64,000 nt of DNA from Selaginella moellendorffii (GCF_000143415.4 NW_003314268.1:201117-265116); one strand, 5' to 3'; shown: positions 12,649 through 24,279, numbered from the stretch's first letter. Program-made: numbers and translations. Notes: generated by a model not told the origin, from the sequence alone.

Positions 12649-13582
12649 AACTCGTCTCACTTTTGTTCTCCCCTCTTTGTTCTCCCCTCTTACAGAAATT
12701 CACCCTCGTCGAGATGTTCTAGGGACAAAGAACTGCCTATCAAGGTACCATCCTTCAGCACAACACGCATACAAATTTGACGTTGAATTTGTTTCGTTTA
12801 CTTTTTTATTTTTTGGTAGACTTTAACATCCTCACTTTAATATGATTAGCACTAGTCCTTACTATATTGTTAGGATCGGACTCACTCCTTTAAAGAAAAA
12901 AAATTAAGATTGAGGAGAAAGTGAGAAATAAAGTGGAAGAGAAAAAAAAAATAGCAATTGTTAAAAGGAAATAAGAAAAAAAAATTGCTCAAACTTTTTG
13001 TTATAAAAAAAACACAAAAATCCTATATAACAAGGCTTATAAAATACTTTGGCAAAAATTAAAGAGATTGGTTAAACCTTGTTGATACTAAACTATGGGA
13101 AGATAAGTGGACTTTTAAGACTGTTCATTCATGAAGGAAAAAAAAAAACTCCTCAACAACAATAGTAAAATAAAAATTCTTAATTGCTAAACCACTAGTC
13201 AACATGCATTGCTATCATCCGAGTCAAAAAAATGAGCTAGAAAAACTCACTATACTCCAGTGGCGACAAACTCCAGCACTAACTGGCAAGTGCAGCTAAT
13301 GATAAGTCTAACATGCTCTCTCTTGTTCTAATTGAGGTATGGAGACATTGGATTGGTTTGACAAGCACCACCACTTGATGCAGCCATATAGTGGTCATAA
13401 GTTCCCAAATAGCATGGAATTGGAAGCACACAAAAGGGTTTAAAGGATGCTCTTTCTTAGCTAACAATGTAATAGTTTCAGATGATGGGGCTTGCTCTCA
13501 CGGACAGTGTAATGGAGCAGTGCATCCTCCCTGATTTGTTTGCATCAAATCACAAGTTGTGATCACCATTGTACTGGCAGAT
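12649..13582. other. Intergenic region between copies B and C, AT-rich core
   Basis: About 930 bp between two array members. 12780-13200 is AT-rich with A-runs and resembles eroded repeat DNA; no confident coding segment was found on either strand. Copy B's promoter should lie in the first few hundred bases. Confidence 0.4.
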
Positions 13583-16500
13583 TCAAGGGTTTACCAAGCA
13601 GAGCAAGGCGATCGCGAGCAGCGCCATCAGGATGAAGACAACGCCGCCGCACGCGCCATTCCTACCAGCGATCAGCGACTCCTCCCACGGCAGTATCGCA
13701 TTCTTCTGGAGGTTATCGCTCGGATGGCTTCTCCCGGCGGATTTGAGGCGCTCCAGCACCAGCGGGAACACGTCCCCGTGCGAATGCTCTCCGATCCACA
13801 GGTCGGAGTGTCCGTAGTCTTGAATCACGATTCGAGCGTGGCTGAGTCCAGGGTGATGCCGCTTCATGAATCCGTGCGCGCGGAGAGAGGTCTCTGGAGT
13901 GACGAGAATGGGGCGGCCGCCGGAGATATACGTGGTGTGGACTGCTAGCCTCTCCGGATGAGCCATGTAAGTCTCGTTTTTCCCCTCGTTGTCTACTACG
14001 TGTCCCGCGAGAACGATTTTACGTGCGTGTGGCAATGCTGCCATTGATAGAGTTTGCACTGCCTGCTTGGTCAACCAGTTGTGCGTTTCCAGTCTGACTT
14101 TCTCGTGCCAGAATGTGTTGCCGAATATTCCTGAGAAAACATTGCATTCGTCACAGTGGCAGCGCTCCGTGCGTGGTATCGCTCGAGCAATTGCGCGGAG
14201 TAGCTTGTGTCGCCACGACATCGGTTCTTCTTGCGGAGGACTTATTGGTATGACGAGCTTCTTTCCCAGGATTGTCATAGAAATCTGTAGTAGATAAACA
14301 ACAAGACGTAAGTCTCCTTTTTTTTATGGCTAACGCAAAAACTACTTACAGGAATGAGAGGCAGAGTCAACTTGACGAGCGCTGATGGAACCAAGTTGAA
14401 GAACATGGACGAGTTTGTGCAAATCAGTGATGCTATCGACGATGGAGGTATGTATCCACCCATCAAGCTCATGTGAATTGAGAGTCCCCCCATGCAATGA
14501 GCAATAACGTGTGCTGCTACCGGCTTTCTCTTGACGTGGCTCATCTTTGCAAATGCTGTAAAATTTTCCAGCATTAAACTTTCTCGGTTTTTGACAGAGT
14601 GCACATACCGGCTGGAATGTCGAACCGAGCGACATCATCGAAAGTGAAAGAAGTTGGGGTCGGATGCGATGGATGGAAACGTGTTTGCAAGAGCCAAGGT
14701 TCATAGTCATTCTCTATAAGTGTTCTTACGATGTCGTGGTTTTCCGTAGGGACACAGAAACTCTCTGTGGCATAACCATTGAGAAGCAAAACAATTTTGA
14801 AGTTCTCATCTTGAGCAGCACCCTTCGAGCACCATTGCTTGCAGGTAATGCGGGCACCATCTCCTGCACAAGAAATCTGTCACTGCCTGCGTAAAAGAGT
14901 CAAGTCTGTTTTTACCTGTGGCAATCTCATGAAGCACATAGCTTGGATAGTTTTCGGTCGAGTCTTCTGGTTTTGCCATTTCCCGGCTTGTCGCTCTCGG
15001 TGTTCTCATCAAGTACGTCCTAGCAAGTGTTTCCAGGAGTCGTCCTACAAACTCCCGCTTCCTTGGCCCTCGTAACAATATTAGGGACTTAAGTAACTCG
15101 GGAAGAGTTACCCGCACTTTTCCTTTCAAGGCAATCGGTCTTGGTGAGTCCTGCTGAGCTCGAAACAACGATATGTAGTGTGGTTGCATCAGAGTAACAC
15201 ATTAGGCCGCTCATGAATGGTCGCATCTCTTTCCTTCCGTCCAAGGTATACCTTCAGAAACCATAGTTTTCAATGAGATCAGATTGACAGAAGAAAGGAT
15301 AACTTACCTGGTGCCTGTGTTTGTTGACAGAAGCAGGTGATAATGCATATACTGAGTGAAAGGAGTTCTTTCATCGACATGGCACATATCTACGTATCCG
15401 TCAACCACATAAAGTGGGCCTGGTTCCAGCGAAGGAATAAGAACATCGCCTCCAACATATCCACGCAGCAGGGGGTGACTATCTCCAAATGTGAGATTAC
15501 ATGCAGCCCTATCCTTGTCTTGTCCCATATGCATCACCAATCGCAGCGTGCAAGGAGCTCCTCCAATATTTCCTGCCAGTTTTTCGTGGATAATGACGTG
15601 GCTGCTCTCAAGCCGCGAGTTGAGGTATGTCCTTGACTTGAAATCACTGAGATCGCCAGTCAATACCTCGTGCTGAATATTTTTTGACAGGTAGTTGTGT
15701 GCGTCGTGGACAATTCCATTCGCAACTCTCTCTGCAACTATAGAGATGGTGCTGACCGGATTCAATCCAACGGAGCATGGAATCAAAGAGGCATCGCAGA
15801 CGTAGAGGCCAGAATGAACTTTCGTTGGCTGATTCAACTGATATTTGTTCTTCTCAGGGAAGAAAACCTGGCCGCTTGCGTTTGTCACGCCAGTGGATGA
15901 GTCTGGTGCTGCGTTGCAACCTCCCAAAAGATGAACTGTAACACTTCTGAAGCGACTCATGTATAGCTTCCCACGAAGGCGGGCTGCCAACCTTTCAGCG
16001 GTCCGAAGCTTCTGGTGAAAAAGTAAGTCCTTCGCTGCACTGTATTCCAGTCTTCCTGTTGCCTTGTCTAGCTTGATTTGCCCGTCAGCAGCGTCATATC
16101 CCATCATATTCAGGACTAGAGCTTGGCTGTTTTGCATTCCTGTCCATTGCTTGATGTGTTCCCATATACCAACAAGGAATCCGTAGTCATGCTGGCCATA
16201 AGTAATCACTCCCCTCAGTAAAGTCTCGGGAGTTGCTCGAGGAATAGAGGATCCCTGTAAGAGTGTTTAGCTTAAGTGTTTTCAAGGTAATATTACCTGT
16301 ATGGTAAAACCAAGTGATGATGTGTGTGAACTTGATATGACTGGTCCAGGACGTAGCTGCATGGGAGTCCTTGAGAACTCATTTTCTCTTAGTCCTCGAG
16401 CTTGAGTTTGTGCAGCTGTGCCTGTTATGTAAGCGATATTATTTCCATTGGAGCTAACTCCGTGCCCCAACTGTTGGGACAGTTGTAGGCCTCGCTCTTT

Positions 16501-17537
16501 TGATCTCAGGAGGATCTCGTTCGTGCCAAGAACACCAGCTGAAGTAGAAAAGGGATGTTAGCGACGAAAGATCAAAGCGTTTACAGGGTGGTACCAGCTA
16601 GAATGACGTAGTCTGCTGAAATATAATTCACTTCATTCAGGTACACACGCCACCTTCTAGTAACTACTGATTTGCAATTTGCTTCGTGATTGCAGGGTTG
16701 ACAATTAAATTCTTCTGCGTGGCTAGAGGTATCCAAGATGAACATCACTTCCGTCTGCGTGCAAATTCTGGCTCCGGCCTGCACATACGATTTCCGTAAG
16801 AAGATGTGCCTTCAGTTTTCGCTGGAAAAGTACCTGTGCGGCTAGTTCGAGGTAATTTTTGTCTGTTGAGCTCTTTGCATTGTACCTGCATCCTGATAGA
16901 CAGTTACCGCATGAAATACATTCCTTTTGTGTAACTCCAGCAGCATTCTTCCTCTGTTTGAAACTTATTGTCAACTTCATGGAATCTTTTGCTGCATCTT
17001 CGATCTCGTTTGCAATTTGGTCTAGCACTTTGGACTTTGGCGGCTCATTCTGAGCATATTCCGGCTCCAGAATGCTGTGGGATTGTGCTTCATATTTCTC
17101 CCAGTCTTCCTCCCACTCGCTTGGCCATTTTGGATGCTTTCGTGCTCTTTTCGGTGTGGGCATTATAATGCCAGCATTCACTAGTGAGCCTCCTCCCAGT
17201 CCTGAGCCAACTAGTGCGATCGAGTCTCCGTTGCTGTGCACCTGCAAAAATGGACTAACTGTGTCATGTGTTTGAACACAATGCGGTGACTCACCTCATA
17301 AAGAGCATTCCTCTTTCCTATTCTTCCAAACGGAGTGAAAAATCGCATATTGGAAATCAGCTGCCATGGCGTTGCTGGAAACTCGTGAGGATCCCATCGT
17401 CTTCCCTTTTCTAGAACACACACACGGAGCCCCGCTTTTGCAAGTCGATAGGCAGCAATTGATCCTCCGTAGCCCGATCCAACAACAACAGCATCGTATC
17501 CGACTTTGATGGTACACTCAGCTTGTGTTTGAGACAT
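13583..17537 (-). CDS. GMC oxidoreductase-alpha/beta hydrolase fusion (copy C), frameshifted
   Basis: Third paralogue. Exons by alignment with copy B: 17295-17537, 16834-17241, 16595-16778, 16297-16538, 15308-16254, 14916-15251, 14609-14863, 14350-14555, 13583-14284. Exon 6 is 336 nt here but 335 nt in copy B. The extra base is an A in the plus-strand run at 15163-15165 (three A, two in copy B). Read literally, the frame hits a stop soon after and the whole hydrolase half is lost, although downstream exons remain open in the original frame. The oxidoreductase half (FAD motif, CxxCxxCxxxC at 16888-16920, HLLGGC, LNPVSTI) is intact. So this is a recent pseudogene, an oxidase-only gene, or a base-calling error. 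The hydrolase half, if expressed, has AHCMGG and the same C-terminal membrane segment. Confidence 0.82.
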
Positions 17538-17960
17538 TCCTACTGTGCTTACAGGCTTTCGAATGGGAAGACTGGACTGGAGTACCTCTTATCAGAGTAC
17601 GCAGGTGGATTGCTTATATAGTCATCACTAACACACATTCTTTTATGCACATTTTTCTTTACTGATCCTGTTAAATCAATCCAGGGCTTAAGCGACTAGC
17701 TCAGGACTCGGACAGTGCCATAAATCGACAAGTTTCAATTGCCATTACGTGTTGGACGTTTATGCTGTATCCATAACGCGGAATTTCATGGTCTTTTGTG
17801 TTGTTACAGGCTTTCAATCAGCCTCAAAAGACCAGCAAGTGGCCAAAGACGCGTGTACAGTGTTTTAAACATCTTAGCTGGATTCAGTATTGGAAGAGTA
17901 TTCGTTTACTTGGTAGCGCTATACTATTTCAGAGTTATTTATGGTAAGCACGACCTGAGA
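17538..17960. other. 5' flank of copy C up to the duplicated segment
   Basis: No gene was recognised. A stretch at 17744-17782 recurs in inverted form at 24289-24322, next to the second unit of the segmental duplication. Confidence 0.4.
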
Positions 17961-18447
17961 AAAACTCGAAAACAGTACCTTTTGAGTTAAACAGGGCATT
18001 TTCTTTGCTATCAGCATAAAAAATTTCACTTCGTCAACACGGGGAATGGTATGAATGGGTAGAAATTTGGCTTCTTGAGAAACCATCACTGCATACTTGC
18101 CCTTCCCTTGCAGACCTGACCACTATTCAAGTCACGCCCAAGTTATGAAAATTTTCAAGCAGGGCATAAAACTAGACCAGATTCGCTTTACTTGACCAGA
18201 CGGTCTTTCTTTCTCAGATCAAACAGCGGGCGTCAACAGCGTGGAACGAAAAGCTTGAAAAGAAATTTGTGGAACGAACTAGCTTCCAGGACGGATCCAC
18301 GAGTCCTATAAACATGGAACACTTTGGAACAAACATTCTCATTCAAAGGTCTGTAAGTCTGTCTCTATGTTCATGGAAGGGGGTGGAACATTCACAAGAC
18401 TACCAAAGTTTTATTAATTAAGATAAACAGTCAACTTTGGTCAAAAC

Positions 18448-18851
18448 GCAGGCTAGGGTTGCTCATCTTGCCGCTGGCTTGGCGGGCGCTAGCACTGCGA
18501 TCGACCGCGGGATCTCTAGGCTCCCTTCCCTGGCCAAATCCGTGCCGATCGGGAGGCGCCGGGAGAATGCAGGGAAGATTTCGGCCATGGCGGACAAGGT
18601 ATGAGCGGAATTTCTAGCAAGATAGCTAGTGATGGAGTGTTTTCTCTGCAAATAGGCCGGAGAAGCAACGGATCGGAGCGTCACTCATCCTGTCTCGTTC
18701 TCAAGAGTATGAGATTTTTTCCTTTTCTTCTCTTGTGCTAACATTGTTTCTTCAGGGGTGAAACGTTAACTTCCATAGCCCGCCAATACAGCACTTCTGT
18801 GCAAACTATCGCTCTAGCAAATAAGATTGACGACATTGATTTGCTACAGAC
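18448..18851 (+). pseudogene. LysM gene fragment, truncated duplicate
   Basis: Matches the first three exons of the intact LysM gene at 24830-25980. The start codon is gone: a deletion of about 50 bp relative to unit 2 joins upstream sequence directly to the second codon. The LysM exon breaks off in the middle of the domain, just after the codons for DDIDLLQ, at about 18850, and runs into unrelated GC-rich repetitive DNA. It cannot make a LysM protein. Confidence 0.75.
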
Positions 18852-18859
18852 AACGGCAC

Positions 18860-19050
18860 TAGCGAGCTGGCGTGATCGAGCAGAGACTGGCCGGAGGCGC
18901 TGGCAGAGGTGCTGAGAGAGGGCTGGCTTGAGGCACCGAGCGGTACTGGAGCGCTGAGTGAGGCGCTGGTGTGCGAGAGCGGCCTAAGGCGCTGGCAGAG
19001 GCGCTGAGAGGAGGCACCGAGCAGAGACTGCGCTAGGGTGCTGAGCAAGG
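18860..19050. repeat. Imperfect GC-rich tandem repeat
   Basis: Variants of a unit containing ggcgctggcagaggcgctga recur several times (near 18895, 18950 and 18990), interleaved with gaggcaccgagc. It replaces the downstream part of the LysM gene in unit 1. Confidence 0.5.
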
Positions 19051-19159
19051 CGAGATGATAGCCAAATCGAGCCTGGCCATCTTAGAGATGGATGGTTTGA
19101 AAGTTTGATCGATCGATTGGATCCATTTGCGTGGTTTTATAGCACGAATCCTTATAAAC

Positions 19160-19682
19160 TAGTAGTATTTGTAGGTGCATGGCTTTGGGAGCGCCAGGCA
19201 AAGGTCGTGCGTTATATTTTTAGGTAGACCTAACCCTAATGCTCTGTGCTGGGCACTTGACACTGGCCAGAGGTCATAGAGGCTGCTGGGACTGGACAGA
19301 GGAGTGCGTATGGAGCGTTGAAGTGTTGTCCAAAGGCAAGCGAGCAAAGGCAATGCTGAGCACTGTGAGAGGGCAGGTGTTTCCTGAGAGGGAGATCCTC
19401 CATGGGATGATTCAGGAGGTAGAGAGCCATGGGTTCCAAAGAGGCAAAGCTATAGGTTTCTGAGAGGGAGACAGATTCATGCCATGGATACACACAAAGT
19501 GCTTGGATGTAGAGGGAGAGTGATCTTAGATTCATGTCATCAAGATCAAGTGAGAGTGTTAAGATTTACGCTCTCTATGATGATCCTAGGTGGCACTCCT
19601 GCCACCTCAGTTGATCATGTATATATATAAGCTATAATGTTATATTTGATTATCCTTGTCCATCGTAGCTCTTCATTGAGAA
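19160..19682 (+). mobile_element. Possible LTR-retroelement tail or LTR fragment
   Basis: A purine-rich stretch ending at about 19557 is followed by tgttaagatttacgctctct and then a TATA-like tatatatataagc (19620-19632), the layout expected for a polypurine tract next to an LTR start. The sequence is absent from unit 2, where the LysM gene continues. No second LTR was found, so this is tentative. Confidence 0.35.
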
Positions 19683-19768
19683 GCTCTCGCTCACTGAAAA
19701 CAAGACGAGAGAGAATTTGTAGTTTTCTCGTTTCTCGTTCGTTTTTGCAGCAGGAGAGCTGAGACAAG

Positions 19769-20579
19769 ATGGAGGCTTGGTATATGGACGACTTAAGTTA
19801 ATATCAGCGGCAGCCGCATCACCTCAACCCAGTCCAGCTCGTTTAAGCTCGCAGGTTTTCTGTGAGATTTCTTTGTTCTGTCTCACCTTGGAAACGCTTT
19901 GGTGCCCTGGGTGTTTTGCACTGCAATCTTGACGCAGATCAGTACGAGACCGACTCAAAGCTACAGGAGATACGAAAGAAGCGAGGATACTCATGTCAGG
20001 TTTGGATCGGAAGAGACGAGCAAAGCTACAGTAATTTGCAAAAAAAGCTTACGTTGATTTCTTTGTTTCACACAGGATATCATCACCGTGAGTCCGGAGA
20101 AGCTGCCAAACTACGAGCACAAGATCAGGAGCTTCTTCGAGGAGCACATCCATCTGGACAAGGAGATCCGCTACTGCCTCGATGCAAGCGGTAACTAGCA
20201 AACTCGGCTTCCAATTTATACCAAAAGCGATAGTAGTAAGTGAGAAGAACAGCTTGATGGAAGTATCGTTTGACAAACGCAGGCTACTTCAATTTTTGCG
20301 ATCAGTGGATATTTGGGTGAAGAAGGGAGACATGATCGTACTTCCTGCTGGAAGCTACCATCGCTTCACTCTGGATAACAACAATTACGTCAAGGTGGTA
20401 TTGAGATCACACACGAATTTATCTCCTGATGCTTCGGTTTCGAGCAGGCAATGCGTCTCTTTGTGGGAGAACCAGTTTGGACGCCACAGGACGAGCAACA
20501 TATTCGTATCATACTCCGTATCACAAGGCCGTTTGTTGGTGCCAGGAAACAATTGCACCACAGTGAAGTGTTTATAAAT
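19769..20579 (+). pseudogene. ARD: Acireductone dioxygenase pseudogene (unit 1)
   Basis: Starts like the intact copy (MEAWYMDD) but has a TAA after ten codons, where unit 2 reads GAA. It also lost about 8 bp at the end of exon 1 (codons for SHEK), a block at the start of exon 4 (YFDVRDLGD region shortened), and part of exon 5. Exon 3 codes [11 protein letters not shown] where the intact copy has [11 protein letters not shown]. With several independent lesions it is a decayed duplicate. Confidence 0.85.
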
Positions 20580-21250
20580 CATTGACTACTTGGCTTTGTA
20601 TTGATTATTAAATAGTAATAATAATAAAGATATATGTATAGTGTTTCTTTTGGAGGCTATGTCAAAACGCTCACTTAGATCCTGGCCAAAATGCCTTCAT
20701 ACGATAGAGAAATGAATCAGGTCTGGCATTTACGGTGAAAGCCCAGTTGCGGCATCTGGTGTAGGTGGTGGGTTTGCTAGAAAAGGGGGGCTATCTAGGC
20801 CTACGCAAGGTCAATCTTTCATAGGATCAATGAGGGAAATCCACTTGTGGTTTGGAGTTGTCCTGACGGGCATACAGAACAGTATCTATTCTGCTTGTTT
20901 GTAACTTGTCACTCCCTGACATTAGCATGATCAATTCTCTGATCTACATTGAAGATTTCAACGAGACTTGCTTCTACGGAAATATGTTATTAAAATCTGC
21001 AGCAATCATAATATTCTATTTGAAGTATAAAGAAAGAAAACATTTATTTACAATAAATATGTAGTGACATTCATAGCACTTTGGAGAAACACCAGACTTA
21101 CCGATTTTCTGGAAGAAGTTTGTGATGCCTGACCACCAACCACAAAGCAACACCTACAACTGACATCCATGCTATCACAAGGAGATTCAGAGAATGAACT
21201 CCAAACCTCCACGAGGGTGGTTTCTCCACTGCTTTCTTTGAACAAAGTCA
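20580..21250 (-). pseudogene. 3' part of a decayed membrane-protein gene (unit 1)
   Basis: On the minus strand, 21110-21240 reads as one hydrophobic segment (VIAWMSVVGVALWLVV) followed by RHHKLLPENR and a good GT donor. The matching segment is at 28370-28470. The rest is non-coding or frame-shifted. The family was not recognised. Confidence 0.35.
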
Positions 21251-21650
21251 ACTAATAGAAGGGAAGGAAGTTCTCTACAGTAGCATATGAGCAATGCATA
21301 CAGTAAATACAGTGGTGAACATACTCCCAACCACGGAATGTATGGGGCCGACATACGGGACTATAATTGCAAAGAAACAGATCATGGAAATAAGCAGTAG
21401 CCTGATTCATGGAATCCCAACCATTTCTCCCACACCAAGTATATCGGATCGCAATGAATCCAAACTGCATGAACTGAACCAATCAAGCAGCCGAATTTGA
21501 GCTTCTCCCACTGGTAAATCATCATCAGAACAATTGAAGTAGACTGTCTTGAACTGCTTTGGTTTCCTCATTGCATCAGTGATTTCACTGTCATGATCAG
21601 AAGTTCTTACCATGGTATCCAAGCGAAAAACAGGGACCTTCTAAAGCATT
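21251..21650 (-). pseudogene. 5' part of a decayed membrane-protein gene (unit 1)
   Basis: Minus-strand reading gives an N-terminal stretch (TMVRTSDHDSEITDAMRKPK, then FNCSDDD), then hydrophobic segments containing FAIIVPYVGPIHS and VGSMFTTVFTVCIAH. The hydrophobic parts lie in different frames in the two duplicates, which suggests frameshifts. Homologous to 28500-28940. No family assigned. Confidence 0.35.
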
Positions 21651-22970
21651 CATAAAGAATTGATCATGAGCGGTGGCGTCTTAACATTGAGAGGGCCGAG
21701 TTCCCGGAGTATGAGAAAGCTTCCGTCTGATTCCTTCGGATTGTTTTCAGTCAAGCACCGATCTGATTTCCTGGGATTGTTTTCAGTCCAGCGCCGACTT
21801 CGTCCTCCAAATAAACCTTTTCGCGCCAATTTTAAATTCCCCTCATGCGCCGTGGGGTTCGAACCTACGACCACAAGGTTATAAATTGAAGATGCACAAG
21901 CATGGGCTTATATCGACAATCAGATTATAGAGACTCACTAGGAACACACTAGTCCTTTTTAAGAACAAACACACAATTCTCCACAAGGCATCTCCATAAA
22001 AACCATGGCGGCAAAAACTGATGTATATCCGCGGCGAAACAAATCGCCGTGCTGCTTGGATGAGCACGCCCTCATGCCATTTCCCTGGCCCTTTGGAACT
22101 CACTTTCACTGGTGCCATCTTGGTCTAAAAGAAAGCTATCAAAATTTAAAGTTCTGAAACAGAGGAGGATCGCTGCCGCACGTAGATCCCGCATTGCCTC
22201 AAGCTAATGCTCGATTGGATGGATCCATTTCTTTTTTTCTCGCGTGGCTATGGAGTCGTGAGCTGATGGCTTTCTCGATCTAGGTCGAAATAATGATTCT
22301 CCTGGCCTCTTCTAAAGAAAGTGCTCTCGTTTGCCATCCAAACAGCAAGCACGAGCTTCTATGTGTTCGTTTAGGCTACTGCTCTCTTGAGATGCAAACA
22401 AATGCTTTTATCGAGTGAAACCGCAAACAAATTTCTACTTGTGTTGATCAAGACCGATCTTTCTTCCCAAAAAGCGTGCCAGATATATTGCAGCCAAAGA
22501 TCATCATCGCTACTGGATTCATCCCGAGAATGTTTGTTAAAGATCATCATGAAACCTCTTCTTCGTTGCTTTAGTTCATCTCTTGCACTCCAGGCTTCAG
22601 ATCTCAAGACTTCCATTAATTTTCTACCTGGAGTGATCATGGAGGTCGGCCAATTAACACTCTATTTGAAGGACTCATTGCTTTTATGTGGGGACAAAGC
22701 GATACTTATAATCCAGGCTATTACTAAGTCTGAAATAGCAGCTCTTCCAATACCCAGTCGCATGCCCAGTTTCTTTGGCAAGCTCGTGTAAGTGGGTCAA
22801 CCACACAGTATAACCATTCTTTGAAGCATAATTTAAAAGGGACAATGTGAAAGAGAGCTGTGATATCAATCTAAGTCTCTGACCACGCGATCTTCTGGCT
22901 GCCCGGCAAGAGGTTAGAAACAAAACTCCGATATTTCGTTCAAGTCATAATAAAGCTCTTTCATTCAGCT
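21651..22970. other. Duplicated intergenic DNA between membrane-gene relic and transporter
   Basis: Shared in pieces with 28940-30000 and 34545-35096. Open frames here are short, differ between the duplicates and show no recognisable domain. A tRNA T-arm-like motif at about 21855-21875 is not supported by a full cloverleaf. Confidence 0.4.
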
Positions 22971-24215
22971 TTAAATGCCTCGTTGCTCAACATTAAATAC
23001 CTGAACTGGTTTGATAAAGCTAGCTCGCCGACTAGGCTGTAGAACTAGAGTAATCTCTATGGCTTTCCTCGTAACCTCCTCATTTGCCTCGCGTTCATTT
23101 CTCTGCCCCCATATGAGCAAGTATAAGCCGAAGATAATCGTGAGCCCTCCCACCAGAGTTCCCAATCGCAAGCTTTCCTTCAAGAAGAAATAGCTTAGAC
23201 ACGCCGTGATAATAGTTTCCAGTGGTTGATACGCTGCCACTACCACCGGGCCTCCTTCTTTCACCGCCCACGATTGAATCCCTGATACAATCCCCGATCC
23301 AATTACTCCTGCGTAGACGATGCTCAGAGCTTCCCCGAGTTTGATGTTCGTCCACAAGCTCCACTGTGGCTCAAACGCCGCTCCAACCACCGGGAGCTGG
23401 ATCACACTCGAGAGGCACGACATGGAAGCGAAAGTTACTGGAGCTGGGAAAGATTTGAGTACTGGAGCCTGGAGGATGAGAAAGAGCGCAAAAGAGAGGC
23501 CCGATAGGAGGAGAAAGATTGCTCCCAGATGCCATGAAACCATCTTATAGTGGACCTCGCCAGTGAAGAAGTAGAGTACATGGCTCTCCACAATGTTGGA
23601 GACGATCGCCGACGAGCCTTGATCATCCTTGGTGTGGAAGACTGCGAATTTGCCCTCGAGAACAACGGGACCTCTGTAGATCGACAAGATGATTGAACCA
23701 ACAAGACCGATCAGCGCTCCCGAGAGCTTGGCGATGCCATGCCTTTGTCTCAAGTCAATCTTTTCCAGCTTGAAGAAACACGCAAGAACAAACGTCATTA
23801 TAGGGATGCAGTTGCGGATGGTCGATGTAACCATGACCGACGTCAAACCCAGGCCGACCAGGTAACAAAGCTGGTTCATCGTCACCCCCAAGAACCCTAG
23901 GAAAAAGAAGTAGAAAACCTCCTTGAAAGTGAGCTTCCTCCAGTTCTTGCGCTCGAAGATGATTCCAGAGATTCCCAACACGATGGTGGCGAGACAATTC
24001 CTGTAAAACGTGAACGCCGTCTTTCCCACGCCTTGGTCGAGAGCTACTCGGCTCAAAACTTCGAATCCAGCAAAGAGAGCTTGTGTTGTGCCAAGTGAGA
24101 GATAGAGCCTCAACTTTCCAGCACAATTTTGTAGAGAAGAATTATCGTTATTCATACTCCTTCGATCGTTGATGTCTATGCGTAACTCTTGTGGTGTTGT
24201 ACAAACCACAGCCAT
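22971..24215 (-). CDS. WAT1-related EamA-type transporter (unit 1)
   Basis: Single-exon gene, 414 residues. Members of this plant drug/metabolite transporter family (WAT1/UMAMIT) carry amino acids or auxin across membranes and usually have ten transmembrane helices. Visible hallmarks: the first helix with QALFAGFEVLSRVALDQGV, the motif FYRNCLATIVLG, the first EamA repeat ending near IYRGPVVLEG, and a second repeat containing GVIGSGIVSGIQSWAVKEGG, then VVVAAYQPLETIITA and LGTLVGGLTIIFGLYLLIWG. Length is normal for the family. The substrate cannot be deduced. The N-terminal about 35 residues are hydrophilic. It differs from the unit 2 copy at 14 of 414 residues by my count, so both look functional. 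Confidence 0.92.
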   Translation of the reverse strand: MAVVCTTPQELRIDINDRRSMNNDNSSLQNCAGKLRLYLSLGTTQALFAGFEVLSRVALDQGVGKTAFTFYRNCLATIVLGISGIIFERKNWRKLTFKEVFYFFFLGFLGVTMNQLCYLVGLGLTSVMVTSTIRNCIPIMTFVLACFFKLEKIDLRQRHGIAKLSGALIGLVGSIILSIYRGPVVLEGKFAVFHTKDDQGSSAIVSNIVESHVLYFFTGEVHYKMVSWHLGAIFLLLSGLSFALFLILQAPVLKSFPAPVTFASMSCLSSVIQLPVVGAAFEPQWSLWTNIKLGEALSIVYAGVIGSGIVSGIQSWAVKEGGPVVVAAYQPLETIITACLSYFFLKESLRLGTLVGGLTIIFGLYLLIWGQRNEREANEEVTRKAIEITLVLQPSRRASFIKPVQVFNVEQRGI

Positions 24216-24279
24216 TATCCAACAAAGGGAGAGGAGCTTGATGAAAATCCTTCAAGATTTCTAGGGCTTTTATATGCTA

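Larger units (their letters stand above)
17960..24279. repeat. Segmental tandem duplication, unit 1
   Basis: Order: LysM fragment, ARD pseudogene, decayed membrane-protein gene, WAT1-like transporter. The same order and orientation recur at 24350-36402. Homology is visible in both genes and intergenic DNA, for example the block after ARD (20580-21650 versus 27830-28940). The right end is sharp: both units read into the same bases after the transporter start, then diverge at 24279 and 36402. Unit 1 lacks the 3' part of the LysM gene. Confidence 0.88.

Noticed and set aside
13279-13467. 62-codon minus-strand frame between copies B and C
   Set aside because: No domain and in AT-rich intergenic DNA.
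18463-18684. Minus-strand open frame repeated at 24847-25068
   Set aside because: It is the antisense of LysM exons 1-2; the plus strand explains the conservation.
21850-21895. tRNA-like T-arm (ggttcgaac) on the minus strand
   Set aside because: The T-stem has a mismatch, and no D-arm, anticodon stem or matching acceptor 5' strand is found upstream.
22371-22791. Overlapping frames before the transporter as a possible gene or LINE fragment
   Set aside because: Frames differ between the two duplicates and no reverse transcriptase motif is readable.
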